Positions 12,411 to 22,490 are shown, numbered from the stretch's first letter. The stretch: 64,000 nt of DNA from Symbiodinium natans (GCA_905221605.1 CAJNDS010002416.1:147624-211623), one strand, 5' to 3'. Notes: generated by a model from the sequence alone, not told the origin. Made by a program: numbers and translations.

Positions 12411-12625
12411 ACCCACTATTTGCTTGAGAACCCCGCCCCAAAATGAAAAGGCACTCTTCCTCATCAGGGGAAAATGGGGGATTATGCTCTTGTGTTTTTC
12501 TGGGGTTCTGAAGCAAATAGTCGTTATCACGAAAGCTCGCGTAGTGAAGCTGGAGTTTTATCTGCTTTAGCAGCAGGGGGCCGACCACGGCCAGAAAACA
12601 GCGTATTATTGATACTATCTTATTA

Positions 12626-12790
12626 GGGGGGGGGTGGGGGGGGAGGGGGGTAAATTGATATATCACACGAATTCCTTGGTTTTGGAGGGGGGGGGGGAGG
12701 GGGGGGGGGGGGGGGGTAAATTGATACATCACACGAATTCCCTGGTTTTGGAGGGGGGGGGGTGGGGGGGGGGGTAAATTGATATATCAA
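12626..12790 (+). repeat. Tandem repeat with long G runs
   Basis: Three units start TAAATTGATA at 12651, 12717 and 12775. The first two continue ATCACACGAATTCC(T/C)TGGTTTTGGAG and then run into G-rich tracts of about 22-30 bases. The G tracts at 12626-12650, 12686-12716 and 12752-12774 could form quadruplexes. Confidence 0.85.
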
Positions 12791-12922
12791 TACCTTAAGG
12801 GGAGGCGTTTTTACGTCAAGACCTGACTCCGTCGCGTGTTGACCGCAGCGCGTGAGTCAGGCTCCCAGCACAACATGCGTCGCCGCCCACTTGTGATGTG
12901 TTGATTGCAACAAGCTAGTTGA

Positions 12923-13138
12923 TTGCAAGAAGCTAGTATCTACCCAACACTGCGACGGCTGAAAAGAAGACGCTGGCCCCTCAAACATGCCTCCAACTGG
13001 GCCCTGCCCGCACTTTCTCTTGCAACTTTGCTCTTGCTTCCGGCCCCCGAGCTTTCGTCCTCCCTGCCTCCGGCCCTCAAGTGGGGGGTACAACGGGTGG
13101 AAGGGATCTGGAAACACGGCGCCTCCGGTTCAGGGTAA
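12923..13138 (+). CDS. Possible exon, hydrophobic segment
   Basis: A 71-codon frame includes WALPALSLATLLLLPAPEL, which could be membrane spanning. It ends near TCAGGGTAAGC, which contains a good donor (G|GTAAGC at 13134). Other frames are also open, so this is tentative. Sequence from 12790 to 13250 is otherwise unique. Confidence 0.25.
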   Translation: MQEASIYPTLRRLKRRRWPLKHASNWALPALSLATLLLLPAPELSSSLPPALKWGVQRVEGIWKHGASGSG

Positions 13139-13384
13139 GCACCCCTCAACCCTCTTTGGAGGACCCCAACCAAGATGAGAAGAGTGGGTGGGGGGGTATC
13201 GGGTAGGCTAGACCTCCACCCGCGGAGGTGGGCTAAACCCTCAACCCTAAACCCCTAACCCTAGCCGATAGCGACTCTGGTGGATCCGTGTCGATAAGAA
13301 AGTCGGCGGCCACTTGCTCAAATCAGATTGGCAGAGGGGCTTTGTCCTGACAAGCCTTTTCAGCTGTCACCACAAACTTTTGAC

Positions 13385-13487
13385 TTGGGATGTTCCCCGT
13401 TATACTAGCAGTCCTTAAACGGGATTCTAGTACCCCCTGTTAGAAGTTCTAGGAAGGACTGTTAGCATACGGGGGGCAACATCCCAA
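13385..13487. mobile_element. Hairpin element family D, full copy
   Basis: The ends TTGGGATGTTCCCCGTTAT and GGGGGGCAACATCCCAA are inverted, and the interior has inverted AGTCCTT and AAGGACT. The 103-bp size and absence of coding sequence fit a MITE. It gives the uninterrupted form of the site into which the 109-bp MITE inserted at 18388. Confidence 0.7.
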
Positions 13488-13725
13488 CTTTACACCCTAA
13501 ACCCTCAGGGATTTGTGCCAAGGGTTTAGGGTTTAGCAAAGAAGCCGCTTGCTCAGGGTAGCCCGAAGCCGCCTCACCCTCAACCCTAACTCCTGAGCCC
13601 CGGACCCAGTCGTGATCCTCCCCTAAACAAAAAGCAGCACCAGGGCCGTTTAGGGTTCGAGCATCAGTGGCTTGTGAGTTCACGGGTTATTTTACAGACC
13701 CCAATTTGCCGGGCCTGCAGCCACA

Positions 13726-13830
13726 AACCCTAAACCCTAAGCCGCTTGCCTAAACCCTAAACTTAAACCCTAAACCCTACTTAAACCCTAAACCCTAAAC
13801 CCTATAAACCCTAAACCCCTAAAGCCCCCC
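13726..13830 (-). repeat. CCCTAAA array
   Basis: This is an imperfect C-strand array with ACTTAAACCCTAA variants. It directly precedes an exon-like island. Confidence 0.85.
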
Positions 13831-13831
13831 A

Positions 13832-13915
13832 AACGAGGCAGTTCTACACTACAAGGACCTCCACGAGGCGGCACTGGTCGTGGCCAAGGCCCTGCAGGCT
13901 GGGGCCGAAACCCTC
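13832..13915 (+). CDS. Exon-like island, helical
   Basis: Twenty-eight codons are open: NEAVLHYKDLHEAALVVAKA followed by LQAGAETL. The composition is typical of an amphipathic helix. It ends in a C18 run at about 13914-13934. The family is unknown. Confidence 0.4.
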
Positions 13916-13965
13916 CCCCCCCCCCCCCCCCCCCTCATGAGCAATCTTTCCAGGAGTGTGTTGGG

Positions 13966-14230
13966 TTTGGGGTTTAGGGTTTAGGGCTTAGGGTTTAGGA
14001 TTTGGGGTTTAGGGTTTAGGGTTTAGGGTTTAGGCTTTAGGGTTTAGGGTTTAGGGTTTAGGATTTGGGGTTTAGGGTTCAGGGTTTAGGATTTGGGGTT
14101 TAGGGTTTAGGATTTGGGGTTTAGGGTTAGGAGTGAGGGTCTAGGGTCTAGGGTCTAGGGTCTAGGGTCTAGGGTCGAGGGTCTAGGGTTTAGGGTTTAG
14201 GGTTTAGGGTTTAGGGTTTAGGGTTTAGGG
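13966..14230 (+). repeat. Mixed TTTAGGG/TTTGGGG/TCTAGGG array
   Basis: This is a G-strand array with blocks of variants, including about seven consecutive GGGTCTA units at 14133-14180. Blocks of one variant suggest local amplification. Confidence 0.9.
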
Positions 14231-14231
14231 G

Positions 14232-14384
14232 TTTCGCCAGGTTTTGCTTTGAAGATGCTGCCTTGCGTGAGCAAGTCTTGGAACTCGTTTGCACGAACTT
14301 CGGGCGAGACGGGATCGACGTTGTATGTGGCCAGCAGGGACTGAAGGATCCAGACTTTTTTGGGGTGCTGTGCCCCATGGGCCC
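14232..14384. CDS. Exon-like island open on both strands
   Basis: The minus strand reads with KKVWILQSLLATYNVDPV and FQDLLTQGSIFKAKPG. The plus strand reads with EDAALREQVLELVCTNFG. Both are stop-free for over 40 codons. Coding sequence is likely, but the strand cannot be settled by eye. Confidence 0.4.
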
Positions 14385-14576
14385 TATAACGAGCCTAAAC
14401 CCTAAGAAACCCTAAACTTAAGCCCCAAAACGCTGCAGTTTAGGTTTTCAGGGTTTGAGGGTTTTTGAGGCCCCCGATCCGGAGCACCCCTTCCGCCCCC
14501 CCGCCCCCCCCCGGCCCCCAAGCACGGGGTTTCGGATTTCAGGGACGGGGTCTTTGGGGCTTTAGGGTTTAGACCT

Positions 14577-14863
14577 TAAACCCCAAACCCTAAACCCTAA
14601 ACCCTAAACCCTAAACCCTAAACCCTAAACCCTAAACCCTAAACCCTAAACAGGGTTTAGGGTGCAGGGTCGCACGGCCACCCCGGAGGTGAAAACCTGC
14701 AGCTTCGTTCCCGCGTGCCAAAGCCCTCATCCGAAAAGCCCCTTCCAAACCCGAAGACCAAGCTAAACCCTGGGTTTAGGGTTTAGGGTTTAGGGTTTAG
14801 GGTTTAGGGTTCAGGGTTTAAGGTTTGGGGTTTGGGGTTTGGGGTTTGGGGTTTGGGGTTTAG
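14577..14863. repeat. CCCTAAA array, unique piece, TTTAGGG array
   Basis: C-strand units at 14577-14652 end with a short G-strand run at 14653-14668. G-strand units follow at 14770-14863, with a block of TTTGGGG. The 100 bases between are unique. Confidence 0.9.
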
Positions 14864-14908
14864 GGCCTCCCCAAAATATGCCCAAGATCTAAGCCCTGAG
14901 TCCTCCAG

Positions 14909-14977
14909 GAGAAGGTCCAGAGCAAGTGTCCAGTTGGCACCTACATGCGTCGTGGGAACGTGCCGCGCCGGGAAGAG
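14909..14977 (+). CDS. Exon-like island, unknown product
   Basis: After TCCTCCAG the strand reads EKVQSKCPVGTYMRRGNVPR and stays open into the next array. A possible GT donor follows GGGAAC near 14960. Confidence 0.4.
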
Positions 14978-15130
14978 TTTAGGGTTTAGGGCTTAGGGTT
15001 TAGCGTGCTTGTTGTCTCCAGCAACCGTGCAAGCCCACAGCCGGAGAACCTGTTTCCCAGTCCCCTTAGTTACCCTAATTTCTTCACGCTGTGCAAGCCC
15101 AAAACCTCACGACATCTTCCCTAAACCAGC

Positions 15131-15200
15131 ACTTGGAGGTTCATGGGTAACCTACTGAAGGGACTTAGGGGGCTTATAAGTGCAGTTACAATTGGGGGCA
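15131..15200 (+). mobile_element. Hairpin element family B, partial copy
   Basis: It begins ACTTGGAGGTTCATGG like the full copies at 26668 and 31245 and includes GGCTTATAAGTGCAGTTA. The other end is lost at the repeat array that begins at 15205. Confidence 0.55.
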
Positions 15201-15204
15201 GTAC

Positions 15205-15336
15205 CCCGAAACCCGAAACCCGAAACCCGAAACCCGAAACCCTAAACCCTAAACCCTAAACCCTAAACCCTAAACCCTAAACCCTAAACCCTAAACCCTA
15301 AACCCTAAACCCTAAACCCTAAACCCTAAACCCTAG
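15205..15336 (-). repeat. CCCGAAA then CCCTAAA array
   Basis: Five CCCGAAA units are followed by about 13 CCCTAAA units, ending at CCCTAG, which provides the AG before the next island. Confidence 0.95.
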
Positions 15337-15444
15337 AAGCAGCCCAAGCTCAGTCCAAGCAGAGCAAGGCCGAAACCTCCGGCCTCGTAGCAGCTCCAAA
15401 GCAGTGCCACCCTGAAAGCCTGAATGATTCTCAAAAATTTGAGG
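15337..15444 (+). CDS. Exon-like island with GT-AG borders
   Basis: The segment follows CCCTAG and ends GAGG before GTTTAG. In frame it reads AAQAQSKQSKAETSGLVAAP then KQCHPESLNDSQKFE. The donor GT is supplied by the TTTAGGG array that follows. Confidence 0.4.
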
Positions 15445-15522
15445 GTTTAGGGTTTAGGGTTTAGGGTTTAGGGTTTAGGGTTTAGGGTTTCGGGCTTGGG
15501 GCTTAGGTTTCAGGGTCTAGGG

Positions 15523-15668
15523 TTGGGATGCTCCCCCTTATGCTAACAGTCCTTAATCCGACTACTTAGTAGCTGAGTGAGCACTCTCTACACCTTTTGG
15601 GATACTATACTCCCCTATAGCACTGCAAGTGCACACTTTTTTGGGGCCTATGAACTCAGCAGCTAAGA
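15523..15668. mobile_element. Composite of hairpin families D and E
   Basis: A family D left end (TTGGGATGCTCCCCCTTAT) runs to about 15561 and is followed by a family E element with inverted ends CTTAGTAGCTGAGTGAG and CTCAGCAGCTAAG (15565-15668). Another E copy is at 43649. Confidence 0.6.
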
Positions 15669-16100
15669 AAAAGAAGTTTCCGGAAGGCCCCAATGCAGCA
15701 GTGCAAGCCCCATATATCCATCCTCGAAAAAGTCCAAACATATACTTTATTCTTCAAAAAGCTTAAACTGAGCAAGCCCCCAAAACACCAGCACAGTGCA
15801 AGCCCAACACTTCTTGAAGCTTCAGACAGCAGTTTCGGCAAGCCCCAAAACAACAGTGCAAGAAAGCCTTCAAAAGGAGCAATCTATTCCTAGAAAAGTA
15901 GTTTCCGGAAGCCCGAAAATCATGAATGAGCTCAAAACTCGAGTTTTGGACATGCCCTAAAACCGCATTTTGTCGGTGCCTACCTTCAGAACCCAAAGCT
16001 TACATGTTTGTAGGCTCTTCTGATGACACCCCTTATCGGATTCTCTTAGGGAACCGAAGAAGAAGGTAGGTGTTGGAGTAAACCCTGAACTTGAATCCCT
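15669..16100. other. Non-repetitive stretch, no clear gene
   Basis: Short frames exist on both strands but none reads as a known protein. The phrase GTGCAAGCCC recurs several times between 15710 and 15870, with CCCCAAAACA, suggesting a decayed local repeat. Confidence 0.4.
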
Positions 16101-16200
16101 AACCATCTAAACCCTAAACCCGAAACCCTAAACCCTAAACCCTAAACCCTAAGCCCTAAACCCAAAACCCCAAAGGTCCCCAAGCCCCCACAAATCCCGA

Positions 16201-16314
16201 ATGAGCCCCCAGGAGTTCTACGCCACTTTCCTGGGCTGCAGCTACTGCCAGCTGCCCGTTGCCGCCATGTCTACCGACCACCCCAACCAGGTGTCGGCCC
16301 TGAGAAGTTTGGGG
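16201..16314 (+). CDS. Exon-like island, unknown product
   Basis: Thirty-eight codons are open from an ATG, with MSPQEFYATFLGCSYCQLPV and STDHPNQVSALR. A CCCCCAG acceptor-like motif lies within it at 16205-16211. It lies between CCCTAAA (16108-16160) and TTTAGGG (16316-16382) arrays. A second frame is also open. Confidence 0.4.
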
Positions 16315-16683
16315 TTTAGGGTTTAGGGTTTAGGGTGTAGGGTGTAGGGTGTAGGGTTTAGGGTTTAGGGTTTGGGGTTTAGGATAGAATAGGGTTTTTG
16401 GGGGCATTATAGTATATCTATACAGGGATCATAAGGGAAACCTAAAAGTAGTTATTCCGAGCCCTATATTTCCGTCCTTAGTAGCTGAGTAGTTAACATT
16501 TAACCCTTTTGGGGTATATAATATCTACAATCCGAACCGAATTGAAACGCGAACCACTTAGCAACTAGGGGTTGAGGGTTTCAGGTTGTTTCAGGTATCT
16601 TGGTACCCGGATATTTTGCGGCATACTAGGATGCCCGGTCGCACCTGTAAAGAGGGTGGGATCCCTTTCATCAACTTCATCAA

Positions 16684-16772
16684 ACCCTAAACCCTAAACC
16701 CCAAACCCCAAACCCTAAACCCTAAACCCTAAACCCTAAACCCTAAAACCCTAAACCCTAAACCCTAAACCC
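16684..16772 (-). repeat. CCCTAAA array
   Basis: This is a C-strand array of about 12 units with two CCCCAAA variants. The preceding 300 bases (16385-16680) hold decayed family E-like sequence with TAGTAGCTGAGTAG at 16481, and no gene. Confidence 0.85.
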
Positions 16773-16910
16773 CTCTATTTTTTGATTGCGTTACCGGGCC
16801 CTCATCTCTGAAACCTAAACCCCGAACCCTGACCCCAACGGGGTGTGGGGTTAGAGAGGTTTTTCCAACTGGGGTATCTCTTGCGTCGGCCTTAGAAACT
16901 TTGTGGTGCT

Positions 16911-16974
16911 GTACTGTAACTCTGTAAGGCAGCTAAAGGCTTAATTTATACCTACCCTCCTAAGTGCAGCCAAG
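16911..16974 (+). repeat. Dispersed repeat L, copy 2
   Basis: This is the shorter partner of the segment at 71-180. Both end CTACCCTCCTAAGTGCAGCC. Confidence 0.6.
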
Positions 16975-17189
16975 GAAAGAATCCACAAAGAAGAAGATGT
17001 TTGGGGAGTGCTTGAGAACGGGGGGTTTGGGAATGAGAGGCGTCTGGGAGTTGGAGAATGCGTTTGAATTTAGAAGGAACCCTAAACCCTAAACCCTAAA
17101 CCCCAAACCCCTAAGCCCTAAACCCTAAAACCCTAAAACACCAAACCCTAAACCCTAAACCTTCAAACCCTTTGGAAACCCTATTACGA

Positions 17190-17276
17190 GGCACCCCAGA
17201 AGCGCTAGAAGCGGGCAAGGCTGAGGGAGTTGGGTGTCGCCTTCTGACGGAAAAAACGAGGGAATCAGTCTCAGGG
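17190..17276 (+). CDS. Exon-like island, unknown product
   Basis: Twenty-nine codons are open with GTPEALEAGKAEGVGCRLL and TEKTRESVSG. The segment runs into a TTTAGGG array at 17274-17346. Confidence 0.35.
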
Positions 17277-17475
17277 TTTAGGGTTCAGGGTTCAGGGTTC
17301 AGGGTTTAGGGTTTAGGGTTTAGGGTTTAGGGTTTAGGGTTTAGAGTTTCGCTGAAAGGGCCTTGTGCTTCAGGTTGAGGGTTTGAGGGGTTTTGTTTGG
17401 GGTTTAGGGGTTTCGATTTTGGATGTTGGGGTTGTAGGAGTTTGGGCTTCGAGGATTTAGGGTCTTCGGCTTGTT

Positions 17476-17850
17476 AGGTTTAGGGTTTAGGGTTTAGGGT
17501 TTAGGGTGTAGGGTTTAGGGTTTAGGGTTTAGGGTTTAGGGTTACGGGTTTAGGGTTTAGGGTTTAAGGTTTAGGGTTTAGGGTTTAGGGTTTAGGGTAG
17601 TTTAGGGTTGTTTAGGGTTGTTTAGGGTTGTTTAGGGACTTTGCAACTTCGAGTGTCGGGTCTTCGGCTTACGTTGCGCCTGAGGAGGCACAGGCGCTCC
17701 GGAACCGCCAGATTCTCGAAGAGCTCCTGGGCTGCGAGGAGTAGGGTTTAGAGTTTAGGGTTTAGGGTTTAGAGTTTAGGGTTTAGGGTTTAGGGTTGAG
17801 GGTTTAGGGTTGAGGGTTTAGAGTTTAGGGTTTAGGGTTTAGGGTTGAGA
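17476..17850 (+). repeat. TTTAGGG arrays around one island
   Basis: Arrays at 17476-17636 and 17744-17850 flank a coding-like piece. The first ends in four GTTTAGGGTT-type decamers at 17600-17636. The second mixes GTTTAGAG and GGGTTGA units. Confidence 0.9.
17637..17744 (+). CDS. Probable terminal exon ending in TAG
   Basis: The segment opens right after TTTAGG of the array and reads DFATSSVGSSAYVAPEEAQA then LRNRQILEELLGCEE, ending TAG 17742-17744. It is acidic, with a good helix at the end. The acceptor would be the AG of the telomere-like repeat itself. The product is unknown. Confidence 0.45.
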   Translation, partial: DFATSSVGSSAYVAPEEAQALRNRQILEELLGCEE

Positions 17851-17897
17851 GTGGTCATTCAGGGTTTAGGGTTTGAATGGGGCGGGGGTCTTCAGGG

Positions 17898-17993
17898 TTT
17901 TGGACAGCCCAAGAGGATCTTATAGCGAGGACAGTTTGGAGCTTGTTGCGCCGACAAATTTGGGCCTGTGAGCCGGTGGTGTCGTTGGGTTAA
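17898..17993 (+). CDS. Exon-like island ending in TAA
   Basis: Thirty-one codons read FWTAQEDLIARTVWSLLRRQ and IWACEPVVSLG before TAA 17991-17993. A TTCAGG lies just upstream at 17891. The product is unknown. Confidence 0.4.
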   Translation, partial: FWTAQEDLIARTVWSLLRRQIWACEPVVSLG

Positions 17994-18368
17994 CCCAAAG
18001 TATGTGCCCTTTTGGGATGGGTTGAGGGTTTAGGGTTGAGGGTTGAGGTTGAGGGTTGAGGGTTTGAGGGTTTAGGGTTTAGGGTTTGGGGTTTTGTCTC
18101 GTTTCATGCCTCGTATCAGTCTTCATTAAGACAACCGTCACGTTATGAGCCCTGCTTGTAAGAGCCACTTCCGAGATGGATCTTTTGCAGCGCTAACAGT
18201 GCAGCAAACCCTAAACCCCAAACCCTAAACCCCAAACCCTAAACCCGAAATCCTAAACCCTAAGCCCTAAACCCCCTAAACCCTAAACCCTAAACTTGAG
18301 TTTCGAACTCGCGCTCAGTTCGCACAGCACAGCTGACGTCTACCTCTGCCATCCCATGCAGCGTAAAC

Positions 18369-18575
18369 TTGGGATGTTCCCCCTTATCCCAAAGAGCCCA
18401 ATATTGCTTAATTAAGCAATATACCTTAAATCATATTAAGGATCCCTATATGATTTAAGGAATATTCCTTAATTAGGCAACATTGGGCTCTTTGGGATAC
18501 TAGCAGTCCTTAGTTGGAATCTACAATCCCTATACTCCCTGTTACGGGACTGCTAGTAGAAGGGGGACATCCCAA
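18369..18575. mobile_element. Hairpin element family D split by a MITE
   Basis: The ends TTGGGATGTTCCCCCTTAT and AGGGGGACATCCCAA are inverted. Removing the 109-bp insert and one copy of its AT duplication leaves a 96-bp element that matches 13385-13487 across the insertion point (CTTATACTAGCAGTCC against GTTATACTAGCAGTCC). Confidence 0.75.
18388..18496. mobile_element. 109-bp palindromic MITE, copy 1
   Basis: Terminal inverted repeats start CCCAAAGAGCCCAAT. The whole element folds into a hairpin with about 52-nt arms and few mismatches around a central GGATCC. It differs from 21632-21740 at one base. Here it is flanked by AT on both sides, consistent with a 2-bp target duplication. It has no coding sequence and would depend on a transposase encoded elsewhere. 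Confidence 0.85.
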
Positions 18576-19300
18576 CACCTTGAACCTCAAACCGCAAGCT
18601 TCCGCGCCAGATTGAAGGAAAGGGTTTTGGGTCTAAGGGTGTGTTAAGGTTTAGGGTTAAGGGTTTTCGGGCTTAGGGTACCTTAAACGTCCGCATTCGG
18701 GCTACTGGCTCCGATTGTCGGCCTAATGCAGGATTGCATCTTTTGGGTTTCTTCAAGGGCTAGCTATAGGGTTGATGATAGGGTTTCTTGTAGGGTTGAT
18801 AGGGCTGATAGACTCCCATCATGCAGCTTTGCCTTTTCTGCCGTATCCTAGCATAAACCCAAATCAGAGACCTATCCAAAACATTGAATTTCAAATCCTA
18901 AAGGCTTCGGGTTAGGGCCTTTGGGCTACACACCCCACAATAGACCCCATGGCCTGACTGTTCCCGCCTATAATAATCCCCTTAAGCCTCTAAACTCTGA
19001 AACCTGAACCACGAACCCCTCAGAAGATAGGAAGCCTACCAAACAGTAAGTTTTGGGCTCTCAAGGGCAGCTTCGACCCCCCCCGCCTCAAACCCTCCCC
19101 CCCCCACTCCCCCCCGCGCAGTGGCGCAGAGACTCAAGCCCTCATCCTTGCACCTGCAGCACCCAAGCCCAAACCCCCCCAAAACCCCGTAAAGACCCAT
19201 GAACCCCAGAAGTTTCTGACCTCCAGAAACCATACAGACACCATCAATCCTGCCCTAAACAGCAGATCCCCAAGGTGAACCTGCCTTAAACTTTCAACGA
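18576..19300. other. Unique sequence without a supported gene
   Basis: The stretch holds a few degraded TTTAGGG units near 18650, GGGTTGATAGGG-type repeats near 18765-18800, and C runs at 19077-19115. A minus-strand frame at 19036-19233 is Gly rich and low complexity, and I do not accept it as a gene. Confidence 0.5.
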
Positions 19301-19768
19301 AAGAGCTGCCACAAACATATTGGGGTTTAGGGTTCCTTTAGGGGGGGGGGGTTGATCTACATATTGGTACCCTAAGCTAAGGTTTCACTCGTTGCCTAGG
19401 TCATGAACCCTCAAAACTAAACTCTACTGGGTTTTGGAGTACTATACTTGAATGCATTTTTTGGTTCCGGGTTCCTATAATAGCTACTTATACTTAAAAA
19501 GTATATACTTTTTTTCCAGAGTCTACTCCAAAGTAGGGTCTACACCCTTGACATCCAGGTTACGGCCCGCACTCGTCGTCTGCGATGCCTGGGCGGCAGA
19601 TGCTTCCTCGACTCAGGCGGGGGATTTGATATGGGGCTTCGGGGCTTGGTTTTCAGGGTTTACGGTTTCGGGTTTGGGTTTAGGGTTTAGGCTTTCGGGT
19701 TTAGGGTTTGGGGTTTAGGGTTCCGAGACACTTCTGAGAGGCTTCGAGGCTTTCTTAGAGTAATAAGG

Positions 19769-19867
19769 GAGGGGCACAGAGCCATTGCACCTTTGGACCC
19801 CGGTTTTGTTCGCATGTCGACGACGGCGCGGCGCCGGATCCTTTTGCGGGCTAAGTATTCTGGGTCT
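19769..19867 (+). CDS. Exon-like island, basic
   Basis: Thirty-three codons read EGHRAIAPLDPGFVRMSTTA then RRRILLRAKYSGS. It leads directly into a CCCTAAA array. The product is unknown. Confidence 0.35.
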
Positions 19868-19935
19868 AAACCCTAAACCCTAAACCCTAAACCCTAAACC
19901 CTAAGCCCTAAACCCTAAACCCTAAACCCTAAACC

Positions 19936-19988
<53 letters not shown>

Positions 19989-20028
19989 ACCCTAAACCCT
20001 AAACCCTAAACCCTAAACCCTAAACCCT
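19868..20028 (-). repeat. CCCTAAA-CCCTCAA-CCCTAAA array
   Basis: The three-block order copies that at 4496-4606. The array ends at the 39-bp duplicated junction. Confidence 0.95.
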
Positions 20029-20067
20029 CCGGAATGCAGCGCACAGAGGTGCTCAAGGCCTTGTGGT
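20029..20067 (+). repeat. 39-bp array-junction duplicate, copy 2
   Basis: It is identical to 4607-4645, then differs completely. The following 20068-20500 holds unique sequence with a C14-A12 run at 20364-20390. Confidence 0.85.
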
Positions 20068-20509
20068 TTGTATCGAGAAGGCCGCAAGTAGCTACTGATC
20101 TCGTACGAGGTTCAGGCCCTCCTGGCCAGGAGCGTTGCATCCGGACTTCCATATTGTGAAAATCAGCTTTTCTTGACCCGCGCAGTTTGTGCGCCGTGCA
20201 TTTGCGAGCAAGTGTGGGTCTGGGCTACTAGAAGCTCAAGATTGGTGTTTCAGCATTAGCTCTCCCTTTTCCGGGAAGCTGAGCCTCAAGTTTGTTTTGT
20301 AAGGGGTCGGAAACTAAAAGTGTGTTCCCTTATGGTCTCTCTACAAGTATACCATAATAACCACCCCCCCCCCCCAAAAAAAAAAAAAGAAAACATTAAA
20401 AACAGAAAAACAGAAAACAACCTATGAGAATTATTCTAAAAGCTCTATAGTAGCCGTTCAGCTGTGCTCGGCCTACAAAGCGCGAAGCGCAGCGCCGCAG
20501 CCAAGATGA

Positions 20510-20703
20510 TCCCTAAAACCCTAAACCCTAAACCCTAAACCCTAAACCCTAAACCCTAAACCCTAAACCCTAAACCCTAAACCCTAAACCCTAAACCCTA
20601 AACCCTAAACCCTAAACCCTAAACCCTAAACCCTAAACCCTAAACCCTAGACCCCACACCCTAAACAGGGCCAAGGTTTATAGCAGGGTTTAGGGTTTAG
20701 GGT
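20510..20703. repeat. CCCTAAA array of about 19 units
   Basis: This is a pure C-strand array from 20516 to about 20650, followed by a short G-strand run at 20683-20710. The region 20760-21020 after it is unique with no convincing gene. Confidence 0.95.
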
Positions 20704-21020
20704 TTAGGGTTGCAGGGCTGGCTTGTTATGAGGGGGGTCAAGGGCTCTAGGAAGTTGGTTTCGACAAATCCATTCCCCTAATATTCAACCCCCCTACCCC
20801 CCTAATTTCAAATACTCCCATCAGAGATATAGTAGAGTATAGGGGGGTTCATATTACACATATATAATACCTTACAACAAACAGGGGTATTCAATATTTC
20901 GGGGCGGGAATGAAGGGGTTTTTCAGGCTCAGGATGTTGGGCCTTTCCGGTTTCGAGGCTTCCGGCCGTGGGATTTTGGAGTTTTGCTGTAGGCTTGGGT
21001 GTGAATCCACCTCGCAGCTT

Positions 21021-21425
21021 CAAACCCTAAACCCTAAACCCGAAACCCGAAACCCTAAACCCTAAACCCTAAACCCTAAACCCTAAGCCCTAAGCCCTAA
21101 GCCCGAAACCCCGAAACCCCGAAACCCCGAAACCCCGAAACCCCGAAACCCCGAAACCCCGAAACTGGCTGTTGGGGTCCGCTGGGTGAAGTGGTGATCC
21201 CGGCAGGTCCCGGGCGTCTCGTTCCAGGATCTGTGGGCTCGAGGCTTCCTGGCTCGAGGGCTTTCACCTTGGGGCTTCGGGGTGGGTCGTTCTATTTAGG
21301 GGTTGAGGGTTTAGGGTTTGAGGGTTGAGGGTTTAGGGTTTAGGGTTTAGGGTTTCAGGGTTTCAGGGTTTCAGGGTTTCAGGGTTTCAGGGTTTCAGGG
21401 GTTCAGGGGTTCAGGGTTTTAGGGT
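21021..21425. repeat. CCCTAAA, CCCCGAAA octamers, then GGGTTTCA array
   Basis: C-strand heptamers at 21021-21095 change to eight CCCCGAAA octamers at 21100-21165. After 130 unique bases, G-strand units at 21299-21425 include six GGGTTTCA octamers. Each variant is clustered. Confidence 0.9.
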
Positions 21426-21631
21426 TCGGGAGGTTCGGATGAAACCCCAAAACTCAGCCTGGAGAAGTGTTGAGGCTTCGGGAGATTGACAGCTCAGGGC
21501 ACGCTCTGCTTGTAAGGGAACCCTAAACCCTAAATCCTAGACCCTAAACCCTAAACCCCTAAACCCTAAACCCGCAATCAAGGGAAATCAGGGCCTTGCA
21601 GTGCGTCTGGAAGCTCATGAGAGGGAGATTA

Positions 21632-21740
21632 CCCAAAGAGCCCAATATTGCTTAGTTAAGCAATATACCTTAAATCATATTAAGGATCCCTATATGATTT
21701 AAGGAATATTCCTTAATTAGGCAACATTGGGCTCTTTGGG
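21632..21740. mobile_element. 109-bp palindromic MITE, copy 2
   Basis: It is identical to 18388-18496 except for one base in the left arm (CTTAGTTAAG against CTTAATTAAG). It is flanked by TA on both sides, as expected for a Tc1/mariner-type insertion. Such high identity implies recent movement or gene conversion. Confidence 0.85.
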
Positions 21741-21747
21741 TAAAGGG

Positions 21748-21939
21748 TCTAGGACCCAGAGTAGGCCCTTTATTCACTTTTTTGGGGGAGCTTCGGTTGC
21801 ATTTGTCAATTTCTTTCTACCGGAAACTGGGGACCCGGAGTCGACCGTAGACCCTGATTTCCTTTCTTTCGGGTTGCTTAGAATCCCTTTAACCCCAAAA
21901 CGGGCACCCTTTAATTTCTAGGTTACTCCTGGGTCTAGG
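21748..21939. mobile_element. Hairpin element family G with internal insert
   Basis: The ends TCTAGGACCCAGAGTAGG and GGTTACTCCTGGGTCTAGG are inverted. The right part (CCCCAAAACGGGCACCCTTT) matches the copies at 46271 and 62461. An unmatched 70-base block lies inside. A second, diverged copy follows at about 21974-22086. Confidence 0.6.
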
Positions 21940-22149
21940 AAACGGCACGTTCCTCTTGGGATATGGGGTAGAGGGTTTAGGACTCAGAGTAGGACCAAAA
22001 TGCGGGGATTCGGTTCCCTCAGAAGCGCCTGTAAACCAAAGGGGAACCCTCGTTATTCCGAGGTTACTCTTGGGTGCAAGGGTTTAGGATATAAGGTTTC
22101 AAGGTCAAGAATTCTCGGATCAACGGTTTTCAAGCTGGAGGCTAATCCC

Positions 22150-22490
22150 TCGACCCCAAACCCTCCGAAACCCTAAACCTTAAACCCTAAACCTTAAACC
22201 CTAAACCTTAAACCCTAAACCCTACCCTAAACCCTAAACACCAAACCCCAAACCCTAAACCCTAAACCCCAATCCGTAAACCCTAAACCCTAAGCTCATG
22301 CTTGGAAGCTGGGATCTTGGAACCTGAGCATACACACTCCTAGAACCTAGGACGTCCGCTGGTGCCCTTCTTCCTGTTCTCACAGCATTTTTAGGGTCCT
22401 TGCACCCCTAAACCCTAAACCCTAAACCCTAAACCCTAAACCCTAAACCCTAAACCCTAAACCCTAAACCCTAAACCCTAAACCCTAAAC
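22150..22490 (-). repeat. Two CCCTAAA arrays
   Basis: The arrays are at 22150-22290, which alternates CCTTAAACCCTAAA, and at 22404-22489, which is nearly pure. About 110 unique bases lie between them. Confidence 0.9.
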
